The position numbers and the translations under genes were made by a program. A model generated the notes under the pieces. That model did no database searches and had not been told where the DNA came from. It saw only the letters and a program-made list of their open reading frames with translations. Positions 1 through 7,861 of a stretch of 64,000 bases of DNA are shown piece after piece. This DNA is from Spirochaetaceae bacterium UBA5556 (GTDB lineage Bacteria; Spirochaetota; Spirochaetia; Treponematales; Rectinemataceae). The number at the start of each line of letters is the position of its first letter. The first letter of the stretch is position 1. Where the stretch lies: assembly GCA_002425765.1 (NCBI GenBank), contig DIMW01000011.1, positions 1 to 64,000 on the forward strand, given 5' to 3'.

Positions 1-98
1 AGCGCCGCGTAGATCGTCAGCGGGTCGCTCGATCCCTTCGCGAACACACTTACCGTCGCCAGAAATGCGAAAAACAAGACAAGACACCGTCTCATCAT
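1..98 (-). CDS. secreted solute-binding protein, N-terminus only (cut by window edge)
   Basis: Only the first 32 codons are inside the window. They encode a classic signal peptide: two Met, a short basic stretch (RR), about 15 hydrophobic residues, then the mature start FAKGSSDPLTIYAAL. The 'LT(I/V)YAAL' opening is typical of periplasmic binding proteins of ABC importers for anions or metals (molybdate, ferric-ion or 2-aminoethylphosphonate types). The substrate cannot be told from this fragment. A strong AGGAGGT site lies at 101-107; the second ATG (95-93) is better spaced from it than the first (98-96). The upstream leader is long and possibly structured. Confidence 0.6.
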   Translation of the reverse strand, partial: MMRRCLVLFFAFLATVSVFAKGSSDPLTIYAA

Positions 99-187
99 AG
101 ACCTCCTTTTCGCGATTCCGACAGCCAGACAGGCGCCGGAATGACAATACAAAGTAAAAGCGACTTTCCTCGAGCGTTTCAAAGTAC

Positions 188-292
188 AGCCTAGAATTGT
201 TAGGCTTTCATGCGGCGGATGTTAATTTCTCGATAAATGCCATACGCCGAGGTTATCGGTACTCCCAGGCGCATCCGGTAGAGATGCATGGC
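188..292 (-). promoter_or_regulatory. possible structured 5' leader of the solute-binding protein gene
   Basis: On the minus strand, 292-286 can pair with 245-239 (7 bp, one wobble). This closes a region with two small hairpins: 287-283 with 275-271, and 259-256 with 250-247. A further hairpin AGCCTA/TAGGCT lies at 188-193 and 201-206. The arrangement suggests a cis-regulatory RNA ahead of a transporter gene. I cannot match it to a known riboswitch class; a resemblance to the molybdenum-cofactor element at its 3' side is too weak to claim. Confidence 0.22.
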
Positions 293-345
293 GCGATTTC
301 GCACTAAACTCGGTCATGAATAATATATCCTAAATTCCGCTATTA

Positions 346-496
346 TTGTAACCATGATTTCCCTATTTCCATATATATCTATAAGTTATGCTTATGTTTG
401 CATGAACATGGATGGTTATAATTGTAACCATTACAAATAGATACGATATTAAATAATTTATTATGATAGATACAAATATAATTTTTATGGTTACAA
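346..496. promoter_or_regulatory. cluster of putative HxlR operators (GGTTACAA motif)
   Basis: TTGTAACCAT occurs at 346-355. A full palindrome ATGGTTATAATTGTAACCAT occurs at 412-431, and ATGGTTACAA at 487-496. The three sites are about 75 bp apart (346 to 422, 412 to 487), roughly seven helical turns. The core also occurs beside the hxlR start at 988-995. Assignment to the adjacent HxlR protein is inference. Confidence 0.4.
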
Positions 497-540
497 GTTA
501 TGGGAAATTAGGATATATCATCATTAGGAGGAACGGTTCC

Positions 541-957
541 TCAGACAGAAGAACGAGGGCCCTCCCCTCTTCCCCTTTCGGTCTCTATTCTCTCCTTCTC
601 GACATAAAAGGCGAGATGTTCTCTTCCCCACTCGTATATGGAATCCACGATGGGAAGAAGGGATCTGCCAATGTCGGTAAGGCTATATTCGACCTTGAGA
701 CGTGACTCCGCGATGATGGTTCGCGAGACCACATAGTCCTGTTCCATCTCGCGGAGCTGCTTGGTGAGAATGCGATTACTTATATCCTTGAATAATTTCC
801 TGAGCTCACCATAGCGGAGCGCTCCATCGTGACCGAGGTGCCAGAGAATCACGACTTTGTACTTGCCACTTATGATGGACATTGTGAGCTCTTTCTCGCA
901 ATGAAGTCCCCCTGCCTTGATTGTGTCGTTGAGATCATCGCGAAGGTTTATAGGCAT
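541..957 (-). CDS. HxlR-family winged-helix transcriptional regulator
   Basis: The 138-residue product has the HxlR layout: an N-terminal Cys (GGLHCEKELTMSIISGKYKVVILWHL), then a winged helix with the family core 'LRYGELRKLFKDISNRILTKQLREME' and 'VEYSLTDIGRSLLPIVDSIYEWGREH'. HxlR proteins bind DNA as dimers, and several sense aldehydes or other electrophiles through a conserved N-terminal Cys. The start at 957 is chosen because AAGGAGGG lies 6 nt upstream; the frame stays open to 1014. It is divergent from the FIST/aldehyde dehydrogenase operon, so aldehyde- or redox-responsive control of that operon is plausible but inferred. The C-terminal tail is charged and low in complexity. Confidence 0.85.
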   Translation of the reverse strand: MPINLRDDLNDTIKAGGLHCEKELTMSIISGKYKVVILWHLGHDGALRYGELRKLFKDISNRILTKQLREMEQDYVVSRTIIAESRLKVEYSLTDIGRSLLPIVDSIYEWGREHLAFYVEKERIETERGRGEGPRSSV

Positions 958-987
958 ATCTTCCCTCCTTCGAACCCCACTTTCGTG

Positions 988-995
988 GGTTACAA
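988..995. promoter_or_regulatory. GGTTACAA site in the hxlR/FIST divergent promoter region
   Basis: The same GGTTACAA core seen three times downstream of hxlR occurs here, 31 bp upstream of the hxlR start. It overlaps a small dyad (AACCCCAC..GTGGGTT, 973-991). Autoregulation by HxlR is the simplest reading. Confidence 0.35.
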
Positions 996-1026
996 ATTCG
1001 TTCCTGGATAACAAAATTGTGCGTTA

Positions 1027-1055
1027 TTTACAGATTATGATATCCCCCTGATACT
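1027..1055 (+). promoter_or_regulatory. candidate sigma-70 promoter of the FIST-aldehyde dehydrogenase operon
   Basis: TTTACA (1027-1032), a 17-bp spacer and GATACT (1050-1055) lie 52 bp upstream of the FIST gene start. The match to consensus is moderate. Confidence 0.35.
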
Positions 1056-1107
1056 AAAGTAACGCTCTAATTGAAGAACGCCATTCCATTGTATGGAGGT
1101 GTGTATC

Positions 1108-2280
1108 ATGTTACAAGCCAATGTCGGATCGAGCATTGCAGCCGATGCCCGCGAGGCGGGGAAAGAGGCCGCCCGTAGCGCCGCGGTGAAGGGGGCTCCG
1201 CTCGCTTTTGTATACTCCAGTTGCGATTATGACCAGTCGAAGCTCCTTGAAGGTGCCGCAGAAATCCTGCCGGATGCAGCTCTCGTCGGCTGCACCTCAT
1301 ACACCGGAGTCCTCACGCCATCAGGCTTCGTGACGGGGCCTAAGGGCTATGTGGCTATCATGGCCTTCCGCGACGACGATATCACGCTGGGGATTGCAGG
1401 CGAGGCCAAGAAGGGGGACGCGCGGGAGACAGGGCGTCGGGTCGCGCGCGCGGCTATGGCTACGGCAAAAAAAGATGTCCCACCCGCCTACTTCTACATG
1501 ATTGCGGCTCCGGGCGAAGAAGAGAGCTACCTCAAGGGCGTCGAGGATGTCATAGGTCGCGTACCCTTCTTTGGCGGTAGCGCCGCGGACAACAGCGTCG
1601 AAGGAACGTGGAAGCTGCTTTTTGGGAAGGACGCGGAGTGCAAAGCTTTTAGCGAGGGACTCATTCTCGTCTTCTTCTACACAAAAAAGGCCGTTGGAAC
1701 CTGTTATACGGGCGAGTACGCGGAGACGAGGACGGCAGGCATCATCACCAAAGTCGAGGACAAACGCAGGCTTGTGGAGATCGATGGAGAGCCCTCGCTC
1801 AAGAAGTACGCGAGCTGGCGCGGACTCGACCCGGAAAACCTCAAAGGACTCAATCTTCTCGGAGAGACGATCTGCCATCCGCTCGGCGTTAAGGACAGGC
1901 TCGGTGATCTCATCGCCATCCGTCATCCGATGGTGGGCAACGAGGATTATTCCATGAACATCGGCAGCGATATCGCCCAGGGCACGGCAGTGCTGCTCAT
2001 GGAAGGGAACGCCGAGAGCCTCATCGCCTCGACGGGTACAGCGCTGAGAAAAGTCGACGAACGTCTCGGTTCGAAGCCTGGCGCGTATCTCCTCGTCCAC
2101 TGCGGCGGGAGGAGAGGTGGCATTGGTGACAGGATGGCCGAGGCCTACCGCGAAATCAAGACAGCCGCGGGCGATGTGCCCTTCATCGGTGTCTTTACCT
2201 TTGGTGAGTATGGCTACGAAGACTGGGGTGCCAACACCTGCGGGGGCCTCATGCTTTCCTTTGCCGGATTCGAGAAATAG
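1108..2280 (+). CDS. FIST-domain protein (FIST N and FIST C)
   Basis: The 390-residue protein consists of a FIST N domain (about 1-215, with 'AALVGCTSYTGVL' and 'VPFFGGSAADNS') followed by a FIST C domain (about 220-385, ending 'PFIGVFTFGEYG..GANTCGGLMLSFAGFE'). FIST is an intracellular small-ligand sensory domain pair, often fused to signalling modules; here it stands alone. No signal peptide or membrane segment is seen. The start at 1108 is preferred over the in-frame ATG at 1093 because the ribosome-binding GGAGGTG overlaps that earlier ATG. Its stop overlaps the GGAGG of the aldehyde dehydrogenase 10 bp downstream, so the two are translationally close. The ligand is unknown; the context suggests something metabolised through an aldehyde. 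Confidence 0.85.
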   Translation: MLQANVGSSIAADAREAGKEAARSAAVKGAPLAFVYSSCDYDQSKLLEGAAEILPDAALVGCTSYTGVLTPSGFVTGPKGYVAIMAFRDDDITLGIAGEAKKGDARETGRRVARAAMATAKKDVPPAYFYMIAAPGEEESYLKGVEDVIGRVPFFGGSAADNSVEGTWKLLFGKDAECKAFSEGLILVFFYTKKAVGTCYTGEYAETRTAGIITKVEDKRRLVEIDGEPSLKKYASWRGLDPENLKGLNLLGETICHPLGVKDRLGDLIAIRHPMVGNEDYSMNIGSDIAQGTAVLLMEGNAESLIASTGTALRKVDERLGSKPGAYLLVHCGGRRGGIGDRMAEAYREIKTAAGDVPFIGVFTFGEYGYEDWGANTCGGLMLSFAGFEK

Positions 2281-2290
2281 GAGGAATACA

Positions 2291-3730
2291 ATGGCAAAGA
2301 TGATCATAGGCGGCAAAAGGGTTGATTCAAGCGACAAGGCCGTCATCGAAGTGACAAATCCGGCGACGGGGGACGTGATCGATACCGTTCCCGCCGCTAC
2401 CAAAACTGATGTGGACAGGGCTGTACACGAGGCGATTGTCGGCCAAAAAGCATGGGCTCGCGTACCACTCCACAAACGGGGCGATGTGCTCAACACCTTT
2501 GTCGATCTTGCCCTCGCGCACAAGGAAGAGCTCGCCCGAATCCTCTCGATGGAAACGGGAAAGCCCATAATCGAGGCGCGCATTGAGATTGACAACATTC
2601 CCACCCTTTTCCGCGGCTTCGTCGAAAAAGCCAAGCATCTCTACGGTTCCGTCATTCCAAACGGTACCGAGCCCGGGCAGGAACACACCATTCAATTCAC
2701 AGTACGGGAGCCCGTGGGTGTCGTGGCCTGCATCATACCTTTCAATTTTCCCTGCGATCTCTTCGACCAGAAGGTCGCGCCCTCGCTCATCATGGGGAAC
2801 GCCGCCATCGTGAAACCATCGACAGACAATCCTCTCACCCTGATCCGGCTGTGTGAACTTCTTATGGAGGCCGGAGTCCCCGACGGCGCCATAGAGATCA
2901 TTACTGGCCGAGGTTCAACCGTGGGCAGTTGGCTCTGTTCCCACCCCGATCTTGGTCTTATCAGCCTTACAGGGTCCACCGCGGTCGGCATCGAGACCGC
3001 GGAAGTCGCGGCAAAGCACCTCACTCCCTGCGCCCTCGAACTGGGCGGCAACGACGCCTTTATTGTCCTTGAAGATGCCGACGTGGACCTTGCGGTCGAG
3101 GAAGTCATGGTCGGACGCATGTACAACACGGGGCAAGTATGTTGTGCGAGTAAACGCTTTATAGTCCACAATGCCAGGAAGGAAGAGTTCACGAAGAAAC
3201 TTGTGGACCGCCTCGGAACACTCATCCAGGGCGACCCCCAGGACGAAAGGACGACCATCGGTTGCCTTATCAGCGAAAAAGCGGCTATCGGAGTCGAAGA
3301 GCAAGTGAACAAGACTGTGGCCCAGGGAGCGAAAATTCTCCTCGGCGGCACGCGGCGTGGCGCCTTCTACGATCCAACTGTGCTTGCGGATGTCAGACCC
3401 GGCATGGATGTGGCGAAAGATATGGAGATATTCGGCCCTGTGGTGCCCATTATCGGTTTTGATACGACCGAGGAAGCTGTCAACATAGCCAACGCCTCCA
3501 TGTTCGGGCTCTCAGGTTGCGTGTTTTCACGCAACATCAATGAAGCCATGAAGGTCGCGAGCTCCCTCGAATGCGGCGGAGTGGTCATCAACGGCTCCAG
3601 TTTCTTCCGTTCCTGCGAGATGCCCTTTGGCGGTTACAAGATGAGCGGCATAGGCAACGAGGGCATCATGTGCAGTCTTGAGGAAGTGACGGAAACGAAA
3701 ACCATCGTGCTCAAGAATGTCCTCACATAA
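2291..3730 (+). CDS. NAD(P)-dependent aldehyde dehydrogenase
   Basis: This 479-residue enzyme of the aldehyde dehydrogenase superfamily oxidises an aldehyde to the acid. Visible landmarks are the 'PFNFP' motif (150-154), the Rossmann 'SLTGSTAVG' segment (225-233), the general base Glu250 in 'ELGG', and the nucleophile Cys284 in 'NTGQVC'. The C-terminus has 'PFGGYKMSGIGNEG'. It is nearest the succinate-semialdehyde / lactaldehyde type, but the substrate cannot be fixed by reading. The start at 2291 follows GGAGG of the FIST gene end; the upstream extension of the frame overlaps FIST and is not used. Co-transcription with the FIST sensor beside an HxlR regulator suggests inducible detoxification or catabolism. 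Confidence 0.9.
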   Translation: MAKMIIGGKRVDSSDKAVIEVTNPATGDVIDTVPAATKTDVDRAVHEAIVGQKAWARVPLHKRGDVLNTFVDLALAHKEELARILSMETGKPIIEARIEIDNIPTLFRGFVEKAKHLYGSVIPNGTEPGQEHTIQFTVREPVGVVACIIPFNFPCDLFDQKVAPSLIMGNAAIVKPSTDNPLTLIRLCELLMEAGVPDGAIEIITGRGSTVGSWLCSHPDLGLISLTGSTAVGIETAEVAAKHLTPCALELGGNDAFIVLEDADVDLAVEEVMVGRMYNTGQVCCASKRFIVHNARKEEFTKKLVDRLGTLIQGDPQDERTTIGCLISEKAAIGVEEQVNKTVAQGAKILLGGTRRGAFYDPTVLADVRPGMDVAKDMEIFGPVVPIIGFDTTEEAVNIANASMFGLSGCVFSRNINEAMKVASSLECGGVVINGSSFFRSCEMPFGGYKMSGIGNEGIMCSLEEVTETKTIVLKNVLT

Positions 3731-3783
3731 ACGCATACGGAGTGTCTCCATCGGAGTCTTGCCGAAACACCTCTTTTACGTTT

Positions 3784-4632
3784 TTACTCCAGCTCGGATC
3801 CGTGCTCGGCCACAAATTGGGCGAGCACTTTCTTAAGCGCCGGATCGCCCAGCGCGTTCAGGAGCTGCGCCTCGAAATATCCGCCCGGCTCGCCGGTATC
3901 GAGGCGTGTGCCTTGAGCGCGGGCAAAGGCCACTTTCCCCGCGCCGATCATCTTATCGAGCGCATACGTATGGTAATATTCGCCCGAACCGTGATGAGTC
4001 CAGCCTTCCTCGAGCCATGTGAAGAATTCCGGTGTATACAGATAGCGCCCGATCGAGACCTCATGGCTGGGCTCGGCGCCTACCGCGGGCTTTTCCACAA
4101 AACCGCGCACTCCGACTCCGTCCTCCGCGGGATCGACGACACCGTATCGCGACACATCTCCCGGCTCGAAAATCGTCGCCAGCACGCACTTCGCCGTACG
4201 CTCGTAGACTTCGATGAGCTGGCGCGCGAGTGGTTTTGGCCCAAGCAGAATATCGTCGGGGTAGGCGACCACGCAGGGCTCTCCACCGAGCAGGTGGCTG
4301 ACCTGCAGGAGCGCGTGGCCCGTACCCTTCATCTCCGCCTGGCGCACGAACGAAACGCGGGCCGGCAGGGGCCCGATCTTTTCAAGCCTGTCCTCCCGCC
4401 CTTCGCGTCTGAAAAGTTCCTCGAGCTCGAGCTCGCGGTCGAAATAATCCTCTAAGGCTTTTTTGCGCCGGCTTGATATGACGATAATATCGGTAATCCC
4501 CGAGTCGACGAATTCCTGTGCGATGTACGCGACGCTCGGCGTGACACCGATGGGCAAGAGTTCCTTGGGAACAGTCTTCGTAACGGGTAAGAAACGGGTG
4601 CCATAGCCGGCCGCGACGATGATTCCTTTCAT
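3784..4632 (-). CDS. galU: UTP--glucose-1-phosphate uridylyltransferase
   Basis: The 282-residue protein makes UDP-glucose from UTP and glucose-1-phosphate. The N-terminal nucleotide-binding signature 'AAGYGTRFLPVTKTVPKELLP' starts at residue 6. Further bacterial GalU hallmarks are 'SFVRQAEMKGTGHALL', 'PDDIL' and 'FVEKP'. The length matches the family. The start at 4632 is set by the conserved MKGIIVAAG opening; the frame is open further upstream but that part has no homologous look. No strong ribosome-binding site is visible. It is convergent with the aldehyde dehydrogenase and divergent from the MFS gene 97 bp away. Confidence 0.93.
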   Translation of the reverse strand: MKGIIVAAGYGTRFLPVTKTVPKELLPIGVTPSVAYIAQEFVDSGITDIIVISSRRKKALEDYFDRELELEELFRREGREDRLEKIGPLPARVSFVRQAEMKGTGHALLQVSHLLGGEPCVVAYPDDILLGPKPLARQLIEVYERTAKCVLATIFEPGDVSRYGVVDPAEDGVGVRGFVEKPAVGAEPSHEVSIGRYLYTPEFFTWLEEGWTHHGSGEYYHTYALDKMIGAGKVAFARAQGTRLDTGEPGGYFEAQLLNALGDPALKKVLAQFVAEHGSELE

Positions 4633-4729
4633 GGGGGCTATTGTAATTGCCTGACAGAATTCACGCAATTCCGTCCGGAGAGCGCACCCTTGACCAGCAT
4701 CCACAAAACCATATAACGTTAACTCCCCT

Positions 4730-5983
4730 ATGCGCCCCATACAGAGATATTTCAACGCGTATCGCGGACTTCCCTCCTCTCTCTACGTTCTTTTTGGCGC
4801 AACCGTCATAAATTCCGTAGGAATGTTCGTTTTTCCATTTCTGACGCTGTACCTCACGGGTCGGCTTGGCATGAGCCAGAAAGAAGCAGGCCTTTTTATC
4901 ATGATCGTCAATTTCGCCTATATCCCCGCGAATTTTATCGGCGGGAAAATCGCGGATACGTTCGGGCGCAAAAAACTCATGGTCACGGCGCAAGTGCTGT
5001 CGGGGCTGTGCTATATTCCCTGCGGTTTCCCGGGCATAGGAGGGAATGTGCGGTGGTTTCTGCTGGCGAGTGTATTCTTCGACGGACTGACCGACCCCGC
5101 GCGCACCGCCATGATGACCGACCTGACCACTCCCGAAACCCGGCGCCCCGCATTTTCACTCACCTATCTCGGGCATAATCTGGGCTTTGCGGTCGGCATG
5201 ATGATCGCGGGTTTCCTTTTCGAGAAAGCGACATCCTGGCTCTTCTGGGGCAACGCGATCGCGATTCTCGCCGCGATCAGCCTCGTCGCGCTCAAAGTTC
5301 CCGAAACCAAGCCGACAAACGAGCAGGTCGAAGCGAGTTTTGGCTCCGGCCAGGAAGACGAGGGGCATCGCGGGAACATCGTGCAGGCGCTGCTTTCAAG
5401 ACCATATTTGATCATATTTACGGTGCTGACGGGGCTGTACGGATTCGTGTATGCCCAGCACCGCTTCATTCTGCCGCTTCAGACGAAGGAATTTTTCGGA
5501 ATGCAGGGCTCGGTGATCTACGGTACTCTGATGACGCTGAACGCGACGATGGTCATCGTGCTCTCGACGCCGATCATGACGCTCACGCAACACTGGAAAC
5601 CCATCAACGCCGTGGCGCTCGCCGGCATACTGTTCGGGCTTGGCTTCGGGCTCATCGGCCTCACGCCTTCGATTCCACTCATGTATATCACGACCGCGAT
5701 CTGGACACTCGGAGAAATCGTCAACGCGACAAATGAGGGAACCTATGTCGCGAACCACACGCCCATATCGCACCGGGCCAGGTTTCAGGCCATACTGCCC
5801 CTTCTCGGCGGATTCGGGTGGAGCATTAGTCCGCCCATCGTCGGCGCATTCACGGACCGCTTCGGTCTGAGGACCGCATGGCCCTACCTCGGGGGAATCG
5901 CCATAATCGCGAGCCTCGCCATCTGGTATCTGGGAGTGACAGAGGGAAAAGGCGGGAAAAAACCGGACGTGGCAAGGAACTGA
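4730..5983 (+). CDS. MFS transporter (MdtH/drug-efflux-like)
   Basis: The 417-residue protein has about 12 hydrophobic segments. The MFS loop 2-3 signature is visible as 'GGKIADTFGRKKLMV' (around residues 73-87), with a weaker copy in the second half ('GAFTDRFGLRTAW'). A central hydrophilic loop with 'SFGSGQEDEGHRG' separates the halves. Overall it resembles multidrug or sugar exporters of the major facilitator family. The substrate cannot be inferred. The gene has its own promoter region shared with divergent galU. No recognisable terminator follows. Confidence 0.82.
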   Translation: MRPIQRYFNAYRGLPSSLYVLFGATVINSVGMFVFPFLTLYLTGRLGMSQKEAGLFIMIVNFAYIPANFIGGKIADTFGRKKLMVTAQVLSGLCYIPCGFPGIGGNVRWFLLASVFFDGLTDPARTAMMTDLTTPETRRPAFSLTYLGHNLGFAVGMMIAGFLFEKATSWLFWGNAIAILAAISLVALKVPETKPTNEQVEASFGSGQEDEGHRGNIVQALLSRPYLIIFTVLTGLYGFVYAQHRFILPLQTKEFFGMQGSVIYGTLMTLNATMVIVLSTPIMTLTQHWKPINAVALAGILFGLGFGLIGLTPSIPLMYITTAIWTLGEIVNATNEGTYVANHTPISHRARFQAILPLLGGFGWSISPPIVGAFTDRFGLRTAWPYLGGIAIIASLAIWYLGVTEGKGGKKPDVARN

Positions 5984-6115
5984 ACAGGGGCTGCGTGAAG
6001 GGCATACATGGCGTGATCCCGCGCGCATTGCAATTTGGAAGAACGTGGCGTATCTTTGTACAGCAATGTCGGGACTGCTCCACGCTTTTATTCATCGTCT
6101 TTTGTACCGATGAAT

Positions 6116-6213
6116 AAAAAAGAGCGCTGGGTGGGCGATATTGGATTTGAACCAATGACTTCCACCGTGTGAAGGTGACACTCTCCCACTGAGTTAATCG
6201 CCCGCTCAGCGCT
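6116..6213 (-). repeat. AGCGCT inverted repeat bracketing tRNA-Val, with downstream T-run
   Basis: AGCGCT occurs at 6208-6213, just before the tRNA 5' end on the minus strand, and again at 6123-6128 just after the 3' end, where C and six T follow (6122-6116). In the precursor the two copies can pair and extend the acceptor stem, and the T-run could end transcription. A CGCTCTAGAGCG palindrome lies at 6210-6221. Confidence 0.5.
6132..6203 (-). tRNA. tRNA-Val (anticodon CAC)
   Basis: A full cloverleaf can be drawn. The acceptor stem GGGCGAT/ATCGCCC uses 6203-6197 and 6139-6133. There is a D-arm ACTC/GAGT, and an anticodon stem TCACC/GGTGG around the loop TTCACAC, giving anticodon CAC. The T-arm is ATTGG TTCAAAT CCAAT, and the discriminator base A is at 6132. 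CCA is not encoded as such; CCC follows, so the end must be added by the CCA-adding enzyme. Confidence 0.95.
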
Positions 6214-6223
6214 CTAGAGCGGC

Positions 6224-6253
6224 ATCCTAGCAAACGAAGCCGCTCCATGTCAA
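6224..6253 (-). promoter_or_regulatory. sigma-70 promoter of tRNA-Val
   Basis: On the minus strand a perfect TTGACA (6253-6248), an 18-bp spacer and TAGGAT (6229-6224) place transcription start near 6217, a few bases before the AGCGCT repeat and the tRNA. Confidence 0.65.
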
Positions 6254-6277
6254 GGATAGACCTGAAAGAGGCTGAAA

Positions 6278-6931
6278 GTGAGAGTTGATCATATAGTATC
6301 TCGCGGAGAGCCCCTCGAACCTACACCGCACAACCACCGCATTCGCTTTCGTTCTCCCGCCGAAGAGCTGCGCATCGAACTGACGCGGAAGGCCCTGCAC
6401 TTGCTGATTCTCTTCTGCATCCCCCTGCTTGATATTGCCCCCAATCTGCCGATTTTCGGTCTGCTGGCAGGCATACTCGTCTACTCAGTCAGCGAGATAC
6501 TCAGACACCGCGGCATAATTGTGCCGGTCATAGCGCCCATCACGGAGAAGGCAGCACGCCGCCGCGACGCCAATCGGTTTGTGCTGGGCCCCGTGACTCT
6601 GGCGCTGGGAGCGCTGTTTTCGCTGCTCATCTTCGACCCGCTCCAGGCTAAAGTGGCCATTCTTGCCTTGGGTATCGGCGACAGTTTTTCGAGTCTGATC
6701 GGGAAGTCCTTCGGGCGCATTCCTATGCCCTTCTCCGGCGGAAAATCCGTGGAAGGCTCGATTTTCTGCTTCGGGACCGTACTGTTGGCGGTATTTCTGC
6801 TCACCGGCAAATTGCTCCCCGCGTGCGTCATCGCACTGACAACCGCGCTCGTGGAATTCTGGCCGACCAAGGACTGGGACAATATTCTCATTCCCCTCGC
6901 CGCAGGAGTCGTGGCCTCGCTTATAATATAA
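6278..6931 (+). CDS. CTP-dependent lipid kinase-like membrane protein (dolichol/phytol/diacylglycerol kinase family)
   Basis: The 217-residue protein begins at a GTG and has a basic cytoplasmic N-terminus followed by six or so hydrophobic segments. The family signature is clear. 'ELTRKALHLLILF' resembles the 'RK.xH' start of the SEC59/phytol kinase family, and 'ILALGIGDSFSSLIGKSFGRIPMPFSGGKSVEGS' is the cytidylyltransferase-like active-site stretch. Members phosphorylate isoprenoid alcohols or diacylglycerol using CTP. The substrate here is unknown; recycling of diacylglycerol or polyprenol is likely. The gene stands alone, convergent with the next membrane-protein gene 15 bp away. Confidence 0.75.
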   Translation: MRVDHIVSRGEPLEPTPHNHRIRFRSPAEELRIELTRKALHLLILFCIPLLDIAPNLPIFGLLAGILVYSVSEILRHRGIIVPVIAPITEKAARRRDANRFVLGPVTLALGALFSLLIFDPLQAKVAILALGIGDSFSSLIGKSFGRIPMPFSGGKSVEGSIFCFGTVLLAVFLLTGKLLPACVIALTTALVEFWPTKDWDNILIPLAAGVVASLII

Positions 6932-6946
6932 TTCCAGCCAATACAA

Positions 6947-7780
6947 TTATTTCCAAATATATATCTTGTGGAGCCTTTCGACGGATAAAAATGCACAGAG
7001 TGCGAAAAAGAGAGCTCCGCCCATCCCCCATCCCAAGGGACGCGTATCCCAGAGCCACACCCACGCGCCCGCCGCCGCCGTCAGTCCAATGCCGACAAAT
7101 GCGTAGGATACGTCTTCTTTCAGCCGCGCAGCGACAAGATAATCCACACAATTGATTCCGATGAGCGCCGCCGACACAATCATCGTGATATCCCGATAGC
7201 CCGCCTGCAGTATAAAAGAGGATTGGAAACGATCAATGCTGATGGGCATGAGCACCGCAAGCACCGCCCCAAAGAGCACGGCGAGAAGATACCCCATCTG
7301 CGGCCGTTCGTGCCCTATCCCCACCGCATACAATCCGGAGACGAAAAGCGCAATAAGCCCCGCAAACCTTGCCCCATACACGACTCGTGTCAATGAGACG
7401 AGCGGCCCAATTGAGGTGCTGCGCTGCGCGATAACGAGCATCAGAAGCCGCAGCGTCTCGGCATCGGCCAGAAAAATCCACAACGCGATCAAATACACTT
7501 CCGCGGAGACCGTCTTCTGGAAAGTAAAGAGCACCACCATGAGTACAGCGCTCACACCCAACGCGAAAACGCACATTTCCAGCGCGGCTGCCAGCTGAAT
7601 GCCTACCGGTGCCCCAAAAAAGAAATATTCGGTGTAAAGCCTTGAGTCCGCGAGAAAAAAAGGAAGCCGCTTGTCAGTGCCGATCCGAACGGCCAGCACT
7701 ATCGTTCCGAGTAACATGACTAGGCTCAAGCTCGATAGAATCCAATAGGTTAATCGGAAATTTCGCGTTGTCACAAGCAT
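6947..7780 (-). CDS. uncharacterised integral membrane protein, 7-8 predicted membrane segments
   Basis: I do not recognise a family for this 277-residue protein. It has hydrophobic segments at roughly 12-32, 53-85, 92-115, 135-157, 163-180, 195-212, 222-242 and 248-265, joined by short loops, and no large soluble domain. The pattern recalls the 7TM sensor modules that precede signalling domains, but no output domain follows. It starts with ATG at 7780; the divergent proS promoter begins about 20 bp away. Function is not assigned. Confidence 0.6.
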   Translation of the reverse strand: MLVTTRNFRLTYWILSSLSLVMLLGTIVLAVRIGTDKRLPFFLADSRLYTEYFFFGAPVGIQLAAALEMCVFALGVSAVLMVVLFTFQKTVSAEVYLIALWIFLADAETLRLLMLVIAQRSTSIGPLVSLTRVVYGARFAGLIALFVSGLYAVGIGHERPQMGYLLAVLFGAVLAVLMPISIDRFQSSFILQAGYRDITMIVSAALIGINCVDYLVAARLKEDVSYAFVGIGLTAAAGAWVWLWDTRPLGWGMGGALFFALCAFLSVERLHKIYIWK

Positions 7781-7800
7781 ATCCTACTTTATTACGACGA

Positions 7801-7829
7801 TTGATTGAAGTATCGCTTTTCACTATAGT
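7801..7829 (+). promoter_or_regulatory. sigma-70 promoter of proS
   Basis: TTGATT (7801-7806), a 17-bp spacer and TATAGT (7824-7829) lie 32 bp upstream of the proS start. Confidence 0.6.
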
Positions 7830-7861
7830 ATGGCGCATTCCCACGATCAGAGGTATGACAG

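Larger units (their letters stand above)
99..540. other. AT-rich intergenic region between hxlR and the solute-binding protein gene
   Basis: No credible coding region is seen in these 442 bases. They separate the 3' end of hxlR from the start of the minus-strand binding-protein gene. The half next to hxlR (about 300-500) is very AT-rich and carries repeated GGTTACAA-type motifs. The half next to the binding-protein gene is more G+C-rich and contains several short inverted repeats, as a structured mRNA leader would. Confidence 0.6.

Noticed and set aside
1321..2634. 437-codon open frame opposite FIST and aldehyde dehydrogenase
   Set aside because: Both plus-strand genes have full family signatures and ribosome-binding sites; the antisense frame has neither.
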